Source of the DNA: CAYPZL01 sp964415045
GTDB lineage: Bacteria; Planctomycetota; Phycisphaerae; Sedimentisphaerales; Anaerobacaceae
Assembly (NCBI GenBank): GCA_964415045.1
Contig: CAYPZL010000060.1
Location: forward strand, 1-27,412
Direction of reading: 5' to 3'
Length of the DNA stretch: 27,412 bases
A model generated the notes under the pieces. It was not told the origin of the DNA and did no database searches. It saw only the letters and a program-made list of their open reading frames with translations. The position numbers were made by a program, and so were the translations under genes. Numbering within the stretch: position 1 is the stretch's first letter; every line of letters starts with the position of its first letter. Shown piece by piece: positions 14,886 to 22,974 of this stretch.

Positions 14886-16739
14886 ATGGAAGAACCGAGA
14901 GGTATTCGACCCCGGCGCCTGCCGGCGGCGACGATCTGCGTTCTCGCGGCAGTGACGGTCCTGGCCGGCTGCGGGCAGGCTCCACAGAGCACCGAGACGC
15001 CTGAAATTGTCACGACGGACAGCGGCGTCGAGATGGTCGTGATTCCGGCCGGCTCGTTTGTGATGGGCAACGGCAAGGGCGAGCCCGACGAGAAACCGAC
15101 ACATACGGTGGAACTCAGCTCCTTCTGGATGGACCGGTATGAGGTCACCCAGGACCAGTTCCGCAAATACGAACTGCCCGACCCCTCCCATTTCAAAAAC
15201 CCCAAGCATCCGCTGGATCAGATCAACTGGACGGACGCCGCTTTGTACTGCAACGAGCGTTCGCTGGCCGAGGGACTGGAGCCCTGCTACGACGAGGAGA
15301 CCTGGGAGTGCAACTTCGCGGCCGACGGTTACCGGCTGCCCACGGAGGCCGAATGGGAGTACGCCTGCCGGGCCGGAACGACCGGCGCGTACAGCTTCAC
15401 CGGCGGCGCCGGCAGGCTCAAAGACTACGCCTGGTTCGCCGACAACTCCGGGAAGACAACGCACCTGGTCGGCCAGAAAAAGCCGAATCCCTGGGGTCTG
15501 TACGACATGCACGGCAACGTCGCCGAATGGTGCAACGACTGGTACGCCGAAGATTACTATGCCACCGGCCCGGCTCGCGACCCGCGCGGACCGGCGACCG
15601 GCACCGAACGCGTGCTCCGGGGCGGCGCCTGGAACTCCACCGCCGAAAGCTGCCGCTCGGCCTACCGCGCCAGCGATCCATCCGTCAACGATACGTGTCT
15701 GGCCAGCGACGCCATCGGGTTCCGCTGCGTTCGCAGCGCACCGCAAGACAGCTCTGAGAACAGGGAGGCTGCGGCCATGAAACCAGACGTACCTCAACCG
15801 AAAACGGGATGGGCGTACCACGACGTCTTCCTCGCGCACAAAACCACCGAGGGCCATCCCGAGTCGTCACGGCGGCTCACGGCGATCGTCGAGAGGCTGA
15901 AAGCAAGCGGCTTGCTCGAAGAGCTGGTCGCCCTGCCCGTGGCGCCGGCCGAAACGAAATGGCTCCATACGATCCACACTCCGGCGTACGTGGAGCGCGT
16001 CCGGCGTAGTTGCGAAGAAGGCCGGAGATACCTCGATTCGCCGGATGTGCCCATTTCGCCCCAGTCGTACGACGCGGCGGTGACGGCCGTCGGCGCCGTG
16101 CTGGCCGCCGTGGATGCGGTGGTGCAAGCAGACGTGCGAAACGCCTTCTGTGCGGTGCGCCCGCCGGGACATCACGCCCTCTCGGACGAGGCCATGGGAT
16201 TCTGCGTCTTCAACAACGTGGCCATCGCCACCCGGTACGCTCAGCAAAAGCACGATCTGTCGAGGATACTGATCGTGGACTGGGACGTGCATCACGGCAA
16301 CGCCACGCAGGCCGCATTCTTCGACGACCCGAACGTCCTGTACTTCAGCGTCCACCAGTGGCCCTTTTATCCCGGCTCCGGCGCCGAAGGAGAAGCCGGA
16401 AGGGGCAAAGGTCGCGGACTGACCATCAACGTACCGCTGCCGGCCGGCTCGAACGACGGCGATTACCTCGAAGCCTTCGAAGGGAAGCTGCGGCCGGCGG
16501 CGCTGGCCTTCGAGCCGGAGTTCGTCCTCATCTCCGCCGGCTTCGACGCCCACGAGAACGATACGCTGGGCAGCATGAAAGTCACGACCGAGGGATTCGG
16601 ACAACTGACGCGCATCGTAAAGCAGATCGCAGAGCAGTGCTGCGCCGGGCGTATCGTCTCGGTCCTCGAAGGCGGGTACGGGCTGGACGGCCTGGCGGCC
16701 TCGGTGGAAGCGCACATTCGCGTCTTGATGGAATCGTAA
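14886..16739 (+). CDS. Lipoprotein fusion: FGE-like domain plus HDAC-like deacylase
   Basis: 617-residue open frame joining two families. Residues 1-29 are a lipoprotein signal with lipobox LAGC (Cys29). Residues about 40-285 are an FGE-sulfatase domain: RLPTEAEWEYACRAGT, NPWGLYDMHGNVAEWCNDWY, LRGGAWN, GFRCVR. It keeps one Cys (SCRSAY, Cys256) but not the second catalytic Cys of true formylglycine-generating enzymes. Residues about 305-617 are a complete class-II-like histone deacetylase/acetylpolyamine amidohydrolase domain: RPPGHH (His429/430), DWDVHHG (zinc ligands Asp467, His469), SAGFDAH (Asp554) and EGGYG (Tyr598). ATG 14886 is chosen because it gives the lipoprotein signal. An internal ATG at 15777 has AGGGAGG 8 bases upstream, so a separate 320-residue deacylase could also be made. 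Gaps to neighbours are 19 and 9 bases. Confidence 0.85.
   Translation: MEEPRGIRPRRLPAATICVLAAVTVLAGCGQAPQSTETPEIVTTDSGVEMVVIPAGSFVMGNGKGEPDEKPTHTVELSSFWMDRYEVTQDQFRKYELPDPSHFKNPKHPLDQINWTDAALYCNERSLAEGLEPCYDEETWECNFAADGYRLPTEAEWEYACRAGTTGAYSFTGGAGRLKDYAWFADNSGKTTHLVGQKKPNPWGLYDMHGNVAEWCNDWYAEDYYATGPARDPRGPATGTERVLRGGAWNSTAESCRSAYRASDPSVNDTCLASDAIGFRCVRSAPQDSSENREAAAMKPDVPQPKTGWAYHDVFLAHKTTEGHPESSRRLTAIVERLKASGLLEELVALPVAPAETKWLHTIHTPAYVERVRRSCEEGRRYLDSPDVPISPQSYDAAVTAVGAVLAAVDAVVQADVRNAFCAVRPPGHHALSDEAMGFCVFNNVAIATRYAQQKHDLSRILIVDWDVHHGNATQAAFFDDPNVLYFSVHQWPFYPGSGAEGEAGRGKGRGLTINVPLPAGSNDGDYLEAFEGKLRPAALAFEPEFVLISAGFDAHENDTLGSMKVTTEGFGQLTRIVKQIAEQCCAGRIVSVLEGGYGLDGLAASVEAHIRVLMES
15762..15779 (+). 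promoter_or_regulatory. Internal ribosome site and start at the HDAC boundary
   Basis: AGGGAGG (15762-15768) and ATG (15777-15779) with 8-base spacing lie exactly at the junction between the FGE-like and HDAC-like domains. The overlapping out-of-frame TGA (15778-15780) gives an ATGA pattern, as in translationally coupled gene pairs. Confidence 0.5.
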
Positions 16740-16748
16740 GGGCACCCC

Positions 16749-18125
16749 ATGCTGTTTCAGACCTGGCCCTTCATTCTATTCTTCGCGCTGCTGTATCCGG
16801 CGTACCTCCTTGCGCGCCGCGCGAGGCTCAGGCTCGCCCTGCTGCTGGTCGGCTCGTATGTCTTCTACGCCTGGCTGGGTCCGCTGTATCTGATCCCGCT
16901 GGCCATGGCGACGGTGGTGGATTACTGCGTGGTCGCCCGCATGGCCGCGAGCCGGCGGAAGAAGCTCTGGCTGTCGCTGAGCATCATCAGCGATCTGGGC
17001 CTGCTCGTCGTCTGTAAATACAGCGCGTTCATCACCGAGAATCTCAACGCGGCCCTCTCGTCGGCAGGAGTCGCCTGGGAGATTCCGCCGCCGGGCTTTC
17101 TGCTGCCGGCGGGCCTGTCCTTCTATCTGTTGCAGTCTCTCGGCTACGTCATCGACAATTACCGGGGCGATGCGAAGCGCGAGACGAGCCTGCTGCGATA
17201 CGCGGTGTTCCTGTCCTTCTTCCCCAAGCTGCTGGCCGGCCCGCTCGAACGCGCCGGCAATTTCCTGCCGCAGGTCCGCAAGCGCATCGGCGTATCGCCC
17301 GGCGATTTCACCGACGGCCTGTCCATGTTCGTCGTGGGCTTCTTCAAGAAGGTAGCTTTGGCCGATTACATGGCCCTGTACGTCAACAAGGTCTACAGCA
17401 ACCCGGGGCAGTTTCAGACGCCGGCCCTGATCCTGGCGACCTTCCTGTTTTCCTGGCAGATTTACTTCGACTTCAGCGGCTACACCGACATGGCCCGCGG
17501 CATAGCGCGGATGATGGGCATTCGCCTGACGCTCAACTTCAACAATCCGTACCTGGCCACCAGCCTGGGCGACTTCTGGCGTCGCTGGCACATCAGCCTC
17601 TCGTCGTGGTTCAAGGATTACGTCTACATCCCGTTGGGCGGAAACCGCAAAGGCGCCTTCAACACCTACCGCAACGTGCTCGTGACGATGGCGATCTCAG
17701 GCCTCTGGCACGGTGCGGCCTGGACGTTTCTGCTCTGGGGTGTCGTGCATGCCCTGGGACGCTTCGCCACGAGGGAATTGGAGCGAACGTCGTTTTACGC
17801 CCAAAGGGTCCCGAAGATCGTCAAGCAGTTGCTCGTCTTCGGATTCGTCACGTTCGCGTGGATCTTCTTCCGCGCCCCGAGCATCGGTGACGCCTGGACG
17901 ATCGTGGCGCGAATCGCCACGTCGGGCCTGGCCAACCCCATGTGTCCCCTGCTGGCCCTGGCGTTCGTCGGCGCGGTGTGGTGTTACCAGTACGTTTTCG
18001 AGTCCTCGCTGCGCCGGCTCCTCGAACGGCGGGTCGTCCGCGTGGGACTCGTGATTCTCATGCTCGCCTATCTGGCCGTCTTCGTACGGTCCGAGGGCAG
18101 CCCGTTCATCTACATGCAGTTCTGA
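16749..18125 (+). CDS. MBOAT O-acyltransferase (AlgI-like)
   Basis: 458-residue polytopic membrane protein of the MBOAT family, close to AlgI and PatA-type enzymes that move acyl (usually acetyl) groups across the membrane onto exopolysaccharides or cell-wall polymers. Family segments are LSFYLLQSLGYVIDNYRG, FPKLLAGPLERAGNFLPQ, YFDFSGYTDMARGIARMMG, LGDFWRRWHISLSSWFKDY and YIPLGGNRKG. The catalytic His is in SGLWHGAAWTF (His321, nearly the same number as the catalytic His322 of P. aeruginosa AlgI). The start is ATG 16749, nine bases after the fusion gene. It is followed 12 bases later by an SGNH hydrolase, the usual partner that completes polymer acylation in the periplasm. Confidence 0.95.
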   Translation: MLFQTWPFILFFALLYPAYLLARRARLRLALLLVGSYVFYAWLGPLYLIPLAMATVVDYCVVARMAASRRKKLWLSLSIISDLGLLVVCKYSAFITENLNAALSSAGVAWEIPPPGFLLPAGLSFYLLQSLGYVIDNYRGDAKRETSLLRYAVFLSFFPKLLAGPLERAGNFLPQVRKRIGVSPGDFTDGLSMFVVGFFKKVALADYMALYVNKVYSNPGQFQTPALILATFLFSWQIYFDFSGYTDMARGIARMMGIRLTLNFNNPYLATSLGDFWRRWHISLSSWFKDYVYIPLGGNRKGAFNTYRNVLVTMAISGLWHGAAWTFLLWGVVHALGRFATRELERTSFYAQRVPKIVKQLLVFGFVTFAWIFFRAPSIGDAWTIVARIATSGLANPMCPLLALAFVGAVWCYQYVFESSLRRLLERRVVRVGLVILMLAYLAVFVRSEGSPFIYMQF

Positions 18126-18137
18126 GACGCGTTTCGC

Positions 18138-19343
18138 ATGACAAAGGTGATCCAGGAAAAACCAACAGCAAAAGAGAAGGCCGCACCATTCGACTGTTCG
18201 CATGCGTTGCGTCTCTCGGCTCGCGAGTGGGTGGTTGTGCTGGTGGCTCTCACGGCGCTGATCTGCCTGGCGCCCGCCGTCTGGGAGCGCGTCGAACGCT
18301 TCGACCCGGGCGGCGACTATCGCATGCCCTACAAGCTGAGCAACGACTACTGGCAGTACCGCCGGCACTGCCGTCGGGCCTGCGCCCGCGAAAAAACACC
18401 GGTCATCGGCGATTCCGTCGTCTGGGGTCACTACGTCGCGCCCGACCAGACGCTCTCGCACTATCTCAACGAACTCTCGGGAAGCACGCGATTTGCCAAT
18501 CTCGGTTTAGACGGGACGCATCCGGCCGCCCTGGCGGGACTGTTGAGGCACTACGCCGGCGGCATCTCCGGGCGGGCCGTCCTGCTGCACTTCAACCCGC
18601 TGTGGATGACCTCCAAAAAACACGACCTGCAAACGACCAAGGAGTTCCGCTTCAACCATCCGAGGCTCGTTCCGCAGTTTCGCCAGCGGATTCCGTGCTA
18701 TCGGGCCTCATTTTCGACGCGCCTCTGGGCGGCGATCGAGCAACGTGTGCCGTTCTTCAGTTTGACGTCCCACCTGCGCTGTGCCTACTTGGACAACATG
18801 GGCCTGCACGCCTGGACCCTGGAGCACCCCGCTGCGAATCCTGTGACGCCGTTGTGGGCCGGGCTGCCGCAGCCGCAACCTGCCGGAGAGCCGGCCTTGC
18901 AAGCGCGAGCGACCGTGACGGCGCGCAGGCAAAATCCCGCCTGGGTCGCCCCGGACGAATCGCTGCAATGGCGTTTCTTCCGCCACTCGATCCTGTCGCT
19001 GCGGCAGCGCCACTGCGATGTCTTCGTCCTCGTCGGCCCCTTCAACGAACACACGCTCGGCGAGCCGGGCAAGGCCGGATACGACCGCGTCAAGAGTGAA
19101 ATCGAAGCATGGCTGCAAGCCCACGAAATCCCCCATCTGGCCCCCCCGCCTCTCCCGGCGGCCCTCTACGTCGATACCAGCCACCCCATCGCACAGGGCT
19201 ACGCCCTGCTTGCAAAGCAATTGCTCGAAAATACCGCGTTCAGATCATGGCTCGGCGCCGGGCCCGAGACCTCGCTCCCAACGCAGGGACCCGAACCTTC
19301 GGCGCCCAACGCCGCCGCCCTGCCCCGGACCTTCCGTCCGTAA
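18138..19343 (+). CDS. Membrane-anchored SGNH hydrolase (AlgJ/AlgX-like acylation partner)
   Basis: 401-residue protein with one N-terminal transmembrane helix (VVVLVALTALICLAPAVW, about 32-49) and an SGNH-fold domain outside the membrane. SGNH blocks visible: GDSVVWG with Ser93; NLGLDG with Gly123; VGPFN with Asn303; DTSH with Asp346 and His349. Such proteins act as acetyl transferases or esterases on polysaccharides together with MBOAT proteins. Cys residues at 78 and 82 lie between the helix and block I. The last 30 residues are Pro/Ala-rich and poorly conserved-looking. The start is ATG 18138, just after the MBOAT gene; it is the last gene of the five-gene operon. The exact acceptor polymer cannot be read from the sequence. 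Confidence 0.82.
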   Translation: MTKVIQEKPTAKEKAAPFDCSHALRLSAREWVVVLVALTALICLAPAVWERVERFDPGGDYRMPYKLSNDYWQYRRHCRRACAREKTPVIGDSVVWGHYVAPDQTLSHYLNELSGSTRFANLGLDGTHPAALAGLLRHYAGGISGRAVLLHFNPLWMTSKKHDLQTTKEFRFNHPRLVPQFRQRIPCYRASFSTRLWAAIEQRVPFFSLTSHLRCAYLDNMGLHAWTLEHPAANPVTPLWAGLPQPQPAGEPALQARATVTARRQNPAWVAPDESLQWRFFRHSILSLRQRHCDVFVLVGPFNEHTLGEPGKAGYDRVKSEIEAWLQAHEIPHLAPPPLPAALYVDTSHPIAQGYALLAKQLLENTAFRSWLGAGPETSLPTQGPEPSAPNAAALPRTFRP

Positions 19344-19509
19344 TTCCCTTCTGAAAACCAGTTTGCTGCTGTTTCTCCTGTCAAAACCGGGCGTCGCCCG
19401 GGACGCAGCCGGCACCCCGTTCGATCTCGCCTTCATTGCCGCGGCATCCGGGGCAAGGCCAAGATCTTCTGCAAAAGTGCTGCAACGGTCGTCCCAGCCT
19501 CAAGAACCG

Positions 19510-19539
19510 TTGACACGTCTCCGGGGAAGTTGTTATACT
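19510..19539 (+). promoter_or_regulatory. Strong sigma-70 promoter of tRNA-Arg
   Basis: Consensus TTGACA (19510-19515), an 18-base spacer and TATACT (19534-19539). Predicted start near 19546, about 14 bases before the tRNA. Confidence 0.8.
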
Positions 19540-19559
19540 GCAACCACTTAGCACATGAA

Positions 19560-19633
19560 GCGCCCGTAGCTCAGTTGGATAGAGCAACGGATTTCTAATC
19601 CGTAGGTCGCAGGTTCGAGTCCTGCCGGGCGTG
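19560..19633 (+). tRNA. tRNA-Arg, anticodon UCU
   Basis: 74-base cloverleaf. The acceptor stem pairs GCGCCCG (19560-19566) with CGGGCGT (19626-19632), with a G:U at the first pair. D-arm GCTC/GAGC, anticodon arm ACGGA-TTTCTAA-TCCGT with anticodon TCT, variable AGGTC, T-arm GCAGG-TTCGAGT-CCTGC, discriminator G. No encoded CCA follows. It reads AGA, a codon rare in most of the window's genes but used in the next gene. The antisense strand gives a well-known spurious peptide, which is not annotated. Confidence 0.96.
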
Positions 19634-19641
19634 GTTGCAAA

Positions 19642-19664
19642 TCCTGTGTAGACAAGGACTTTTT
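19642..19664 (+). terminator. Intrinsic terminator after tRNA-Arg
   Basis: TCCTGT (19642-19647) pairs with ACAAGGA (19652-19658) with one bulged base, followed by C and five T (19660-19664). It is eight bases after the tRNA. Confidence 0.6.
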
Positions 19665-19841
19665 CACCCGGCGTTCTTGTCAACTTGCCCAAGAACACCT
19701 ACCGACCTGAATTGATCTGAAGAACTGAGATCGATAAGATTGATTTCTGAGTGTTTTGTTACTGCTGGCAAGGCATGCTGATCTACTTCACGCCCGCCGA
19801 CTATGCCTTCAGTAATCTTGAGAGGAAGAAGGGACCATCTT

Positions 19842-20678
19842 ATGAAGACATCCAACAAAGCCAAGGTCGAAGTCCAGATAATCGAGATGACACCGAAGGA
19901 TGCGGGAGAAGTCTCGTTGTGCGGGCACAAAGATCCGAGCAAAGAGGGCTACCGACACAAATTTCAGTGGATAAAGAAACGCATGTCCGAAGGTTTGAAG
20001 GTCAAGATGCTCAGTACACCAGACGATGGTCTCGCAGGGTATATCGAGTACGTGCCCGGTGCACGTGCATGGAGAGCCGTGAACGCTGAGAATTACATGT
20101 TCATACACTGCATATACATGCAAGCGAGGTGCAAGAGCAAAGGGTATGGCACACTCCTTATTGAGGATTGTGTGAAGGATGCCAGGAAGGCAAATATGAA
20201 TGGCGTGGCAGTTGTAACACGCGAGGGCACCTTCATGGTTGGAAAGGAATTGTTCCTCAAGAACGGGTTCGAGGAGGTCGAGAAGGCACTTCCTGATTTT
20301 TCGCTGCTTGTGAAGAGATGTAAGAAATCTGCTCCAACACCGAGCTTTAAGGGCCAGTGGGATAAAAAGCGAAAGAAATTCGGTAAGGGCCTCACGATTA
20401 TAACCTCTGGCCAATGTCCTCAAAACGTAAAAATGGTAAACGATATTACCGAAATAGCCAGAGAGAGATACGAAATGGAGCCAAGAGTAGTAGAGTATAG
20501 AAGTTACAGGCAAGCCCAGAACGCACCGTGGCCCTATGCCGTTTCTGGCGTGCTCTACGATGGCAAGCTGGTCGCCGACCATCCCATAAGCGGAACGAGA
20601 TTCCAGAACATCATGGAGAAAGAGATAGGAATACAAGTCAAACGAGATACGGATCTGAAGGTGTCAAATCAACCGTAG
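19842..20678 (+). CDS. GNAT acetyltransferase with YoaP-like C-terminal domain
   Basis: 278-residue cytoplasmic protein. The N-terminal half is a GNAT N-acetyltransferase: the acetyl-CoA loop is seen in CKSKGYGTLLIEDC (R/Q-x-x-G-x-G/A type), then NGVAVVT and LFLKNGFEEVE. The C-terminal part (ITSGQCPQNVKMVNDITEIA, AQNAPWPYAVSGVLYDGKLV) matches the YoaP thioredoxin-like domain found on such acetyltransferases. The substrate is unknown. The start at ATG 19842 follows GGAAGAAGGG with about 9-base spacing; an upstream in-frame ATG at 19803 lacks a site. Base composition is clearly lower in GC than neighbouring genes, and 10 of 16 Arg codons are AGA or AGG (7 AGA), against almost only CGN nearby. 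Both facts point to horizontal transfer next to the tRNA gene. Confidence 0.85.
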   Translation: MKTSNKAKVEVQIIEMTPKDAGEVSLCGHKDPSKEGYRHKFQWIKKRMSEGLKVKMLSTPDDGLAGYIEYVPGARAWRAVNAENYMFIHCIYMQARCKSKGYGTLLIEDCVKDARKANMNGVAVVTREGTFMVGKELFLKNGFEEVEKALPDFSLLVKRCKKSAPTPSFKGQWDKKRKKFGKGLTIITSGQCPQNVKMVNDITEIARERYEMEPRVVEYRSYRQAQNAPWPYAVSGVLYDGKLVADHPISGTRFQNIMEKEIGIQVKRDTDLKVSNQP

Positions 20679-20766
20679 TGAGTATGGTTGTTCTCCCCCA
20701 CCCCCAACTTCAATCCCACGCGCACATCTGCCTGTCGAGTCTTGTCGAGATAGTCCGTTTTTGCGG

Positions 20767-20795
20767 TTGATTGCCCAGCCCGAACCCGTTATAAT
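20767..20795 (+). promoter_or_regulatory. Sigma-70 promoter of the histidine kinase gene
   Basis: TTGATT (20767-20772), a 17-base spacer and perfect TATAAT (20790-20795). Predicted start near 20802, 35 bases before the ATG. Confidence 0.75.
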
Positions 20796-20836
20796 TTCCA
20801 AAGACATGCGTGAGGCTTGGGTGGGAGCAAAGACGT

Positions 20837-22016
20837 ATGGAATTGAGACACTCGCTCGACACATTCGAGAAGTATGGGCTGTGGGTGGTTGCCGGGCTCG
20901 TTGTTGCCGGCCTGCTTATCGTCGTGATCGACGCGCAGGAAAACGTAAGCCTCATCAACCGCAAAGGCTGCGAGATCCTCGGCTACCGGCAGGAGGAGAT
21001 CGTCGGCAAGAACTGGTTTGACACCTGTCTGCCGCCCGAAAGCCGCATATCGGCGCGGGAGGCTTTCGCGGCGCTGCTCGCCGGAGATGCCGGACCGACC
21101 GTGGGCCTTGAATACAACCTCCACGCGCGGGACGGCCGGCAACGCAGCATGATCTGGATCACGTCGGCCCTCAAAGACGAGGCCGGCGGCGTTGAGGCGA
21201 CGCTGAGCCTCCGGAACGGACATCACCGAACGCAAGCAGATGGAAAAGGAGCGGGAACACCTCGTCGGCATTCTCGAATCGAAGAATCGAGAGCTGGAGA
21301 CATTCACCAGCGTCGTGCGCCACGATCTCGGCAACCCCCTGTTCGCGATCGAGGCCTTCGCCAGGGGTATCAGCCACTATTGCGGCCAGGCGAGCGAAGC
21401 AATCGACAAGGGACATCTCGACGGGAAAGGACACGACGAGATTTTGTCCGCCCTGACGAAAGACGTGCTCCGGTCCGCGGATTCCATAGAAGCAAGCGTC
21501 GCATTGATGAAGAATCTGCTGGAAGGGCTGCGGCAGGTGGCGGCGGTCGGGCGGCTCCCGCTGCACACGGCGCCCGTCGATATGAACCGGTTGCTGGCGG
21601 AGATCAGCGACCGCATGAAGGCGAAGGTCGCCGCCTGCGGAGCGTCCCTGACAGTGGACGAGATGCCCCCCTGCCTGGGCGACGCCGTACAACTGCACGA
21701 GGTGTTCGGCAACCTGCTGGACAATGCTCTCAAGTATCTGGATCCGCACCGGCAAGGAAGGATTCGAGTTTCCGGGCGCAGCGAAGACGGCACGAGTCTT
21801 TACTGCATCGAAGACAACGGCATCGGCATTGCGGCCGAGCAGCAGGAGAGAGTATTTGAGATCTTTCACCGCGTCGACCCCGACGACGCGGCCGGCGGAG
21901 AAGGGATCGGCTTGTCCATCGTGCGGAAGCTGGTGGAACGCCAGAAGGGCAGAATCTGGCTCGAATCAGAGCCGGGGCGAGGCAGCCGATTCTTCGTGGC
22001 CTTGCCCGGCGCCTGA
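20837..22016 (+). CDS. PAS sensor histidine kinase, interrupted by a one-base frameshift
   Basis: Two-component sensor kinase split across two frames. The first frame (from ATG 20837, GGGAG upstream) gives a hydrophobic stretch YGLWVVAGLVVAGLLIVVID, possibly a membrane helix merging into the first PAS strand, then a PAS domain (LINRKGCEILGYRQEEIVG, NWFDTCLP). At 21206-21212 it leaves the family pattern. The next frame, one base later, continues with SGTDITERKQMEKEREH, the H-box (VVRHDLGNPL), the N-box (NLLDNALKYLD), G1 (DNGIGIA) and G2 (GGEGIGLSIVRKLV), ending at 22016. Removing one base gives about 392 residues. The G2 box reads GGEG rather than GTG. No response regulator is adjacent. Sequencing error or recent inactivation cannot be told apart here. 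Confidence 0.85.
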
Positions 22017-22076
22017 CAGCCCGCCGCATCCAGGTCACAGCTCCGACATTACCCACGACGCAACAACAGGGCAAGA

Positions 22077-22105
22077 TTGCGGCAAGTCCGGTTCGACCGT
22101 ACAAT
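22077..22105 (+). promoter_or_regulatory. Candidate promoter of the second DUF1080 gene
   Basis: TTGCGG (22077-22082), a 17-base spacer and TACAAT (22100-22105), about 108 bases upstream of the ATG at 22213. Confidence 0.45.
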
Positions 22106-22212
22106 GCGGGTGTGAAAGAGTGTGCGGGCAACAAGCTGCCCCTCTCAGGAGCCTGTCGGCTATCATGAAATGAACCGACGTATGAGAACCGGAACATTAG
22201 GGAGGTCGAATC

Positions 22213-22950
22213 ATGAACCGAGATAATCGTCTGGCGGCAGTGACATTGCTGGTTCTGCTTGCAACCATGGCGGGTGCGGCCGATGTGAAAGAGAAGGAGA
22301 AGGAAGAGGGATTCGTAAAGCTGTTTCCCAAGGACGGTGTGCCCGAGGGCTGGCTCGTGCGGAGCTGGAGCGACGTCGCCAAACCCGTCGATTCCAGGAT
22401 CAAGTGGCACGTTAAGGACGGGATTCTCCACGGCAGCGAGCCGCGTGGGACCTGGCTCATCAGCCAGCGGCAGTACGGGGACTTCATCCTGAAGTTCGAC
22501 TTCAAGCTGGGCGAGACGGGCAACAGCGGCTGCGCCCTGCGGGCCCCGCTGTTCGGCGATCCCGCCTTCGACGGCATGGAGATGCAGATGGCCGACTACC
22601 GCTACAACACGAGCGCCAAGGACTCCGAGCTGACCGGCGGCATCTACCGCGCCATCGCCCCCCGCGTGCAGGCCTACAAGCCGACGAAATGGAACAGCTA
22701 CGTGATCAAGCTCCAGGGCGACCGCCTCCACGCCACACTCAACGGCAAACTGATCCACGACCTGAACCTCAACGAGCAGGACCAGGAGGTCAAACGGCAC
22801 AACGGCAAACTGGCACCCCCGGTGAAGGACCGCCCGCGCAAGGGTCACATCGGCTTCCAGGAGCTCAGCCGGGGCGGTGACCACGTCATGATCCGCAACG
22901 CCCGCATCAAGGTCCTCGACGAACCGAAAGACAAACCCAGGAAGAAGTAA
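22213..22950 (+). CDS. Secreted single-domain DUF1080 protein
   Basis: 245-residue exported protein of the DUF1080 (3-keto-disaccharide hydrolase) family. A signal peptide (LAAVTLLVLLATMAGAAD, residues 7-24) and a Lys/Glu linker are followed by one domain: FVKLFPKDG, WHVKDGILHGS, YGDFILKFDFKLGETGNSG, MEMQMADYR, and the closing GHIGFQELS then VMIRNARIKVLD. It has a single domain, unlike the double protein at 9905-11254. The C-terminus is very Lys-rich. The start at ATG 22213 follows GGGAGG with a good spacing. It converges on the metallophosphoesterase gene. The predicted reaction is hydrolysis of an oxidised (3-keto) sugar linkage, inferred from the family. Confidence 0.88.
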   Translation: MNRDNRLAAVTLLVLLATMAGAADVKEKEKEEGFVKLFPKDGVPEGWLVRSWSDVAKPVDSRIKWHVKDGILHGSEPRGTWLISQRQYGDFILKFDFKLGETGNSGCALRAPLFGDPAFDGMEMQMADYRYNTSAKDSELTGGIYRAIAPRVQAYKPTKWNSYVIKLQGDRLHATLNGKLIHDLNLNEQDQEVKRHNGKLAPPVKDRPRKGHIGFQELSRGGDHVMIRNARIKVLDEPKDKPRKK

Positions 22951-22974
22951 GGCGGTCAGCGACGCTCGGCGTTG

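Noticed and set aside
13709..15205. Minus-strand frame of 498 codons
   Set aside because: Shadow of the TolB-like and lipoprotein genes, without domains or a ribosome site.
19381..19698. Minus-strand open frame covering the tRNA
   Set aside because: Its peptide with RTRTCDLRIRNPLLYPTELR is the familiar artefact of translating the antisense of a tRNA gene.
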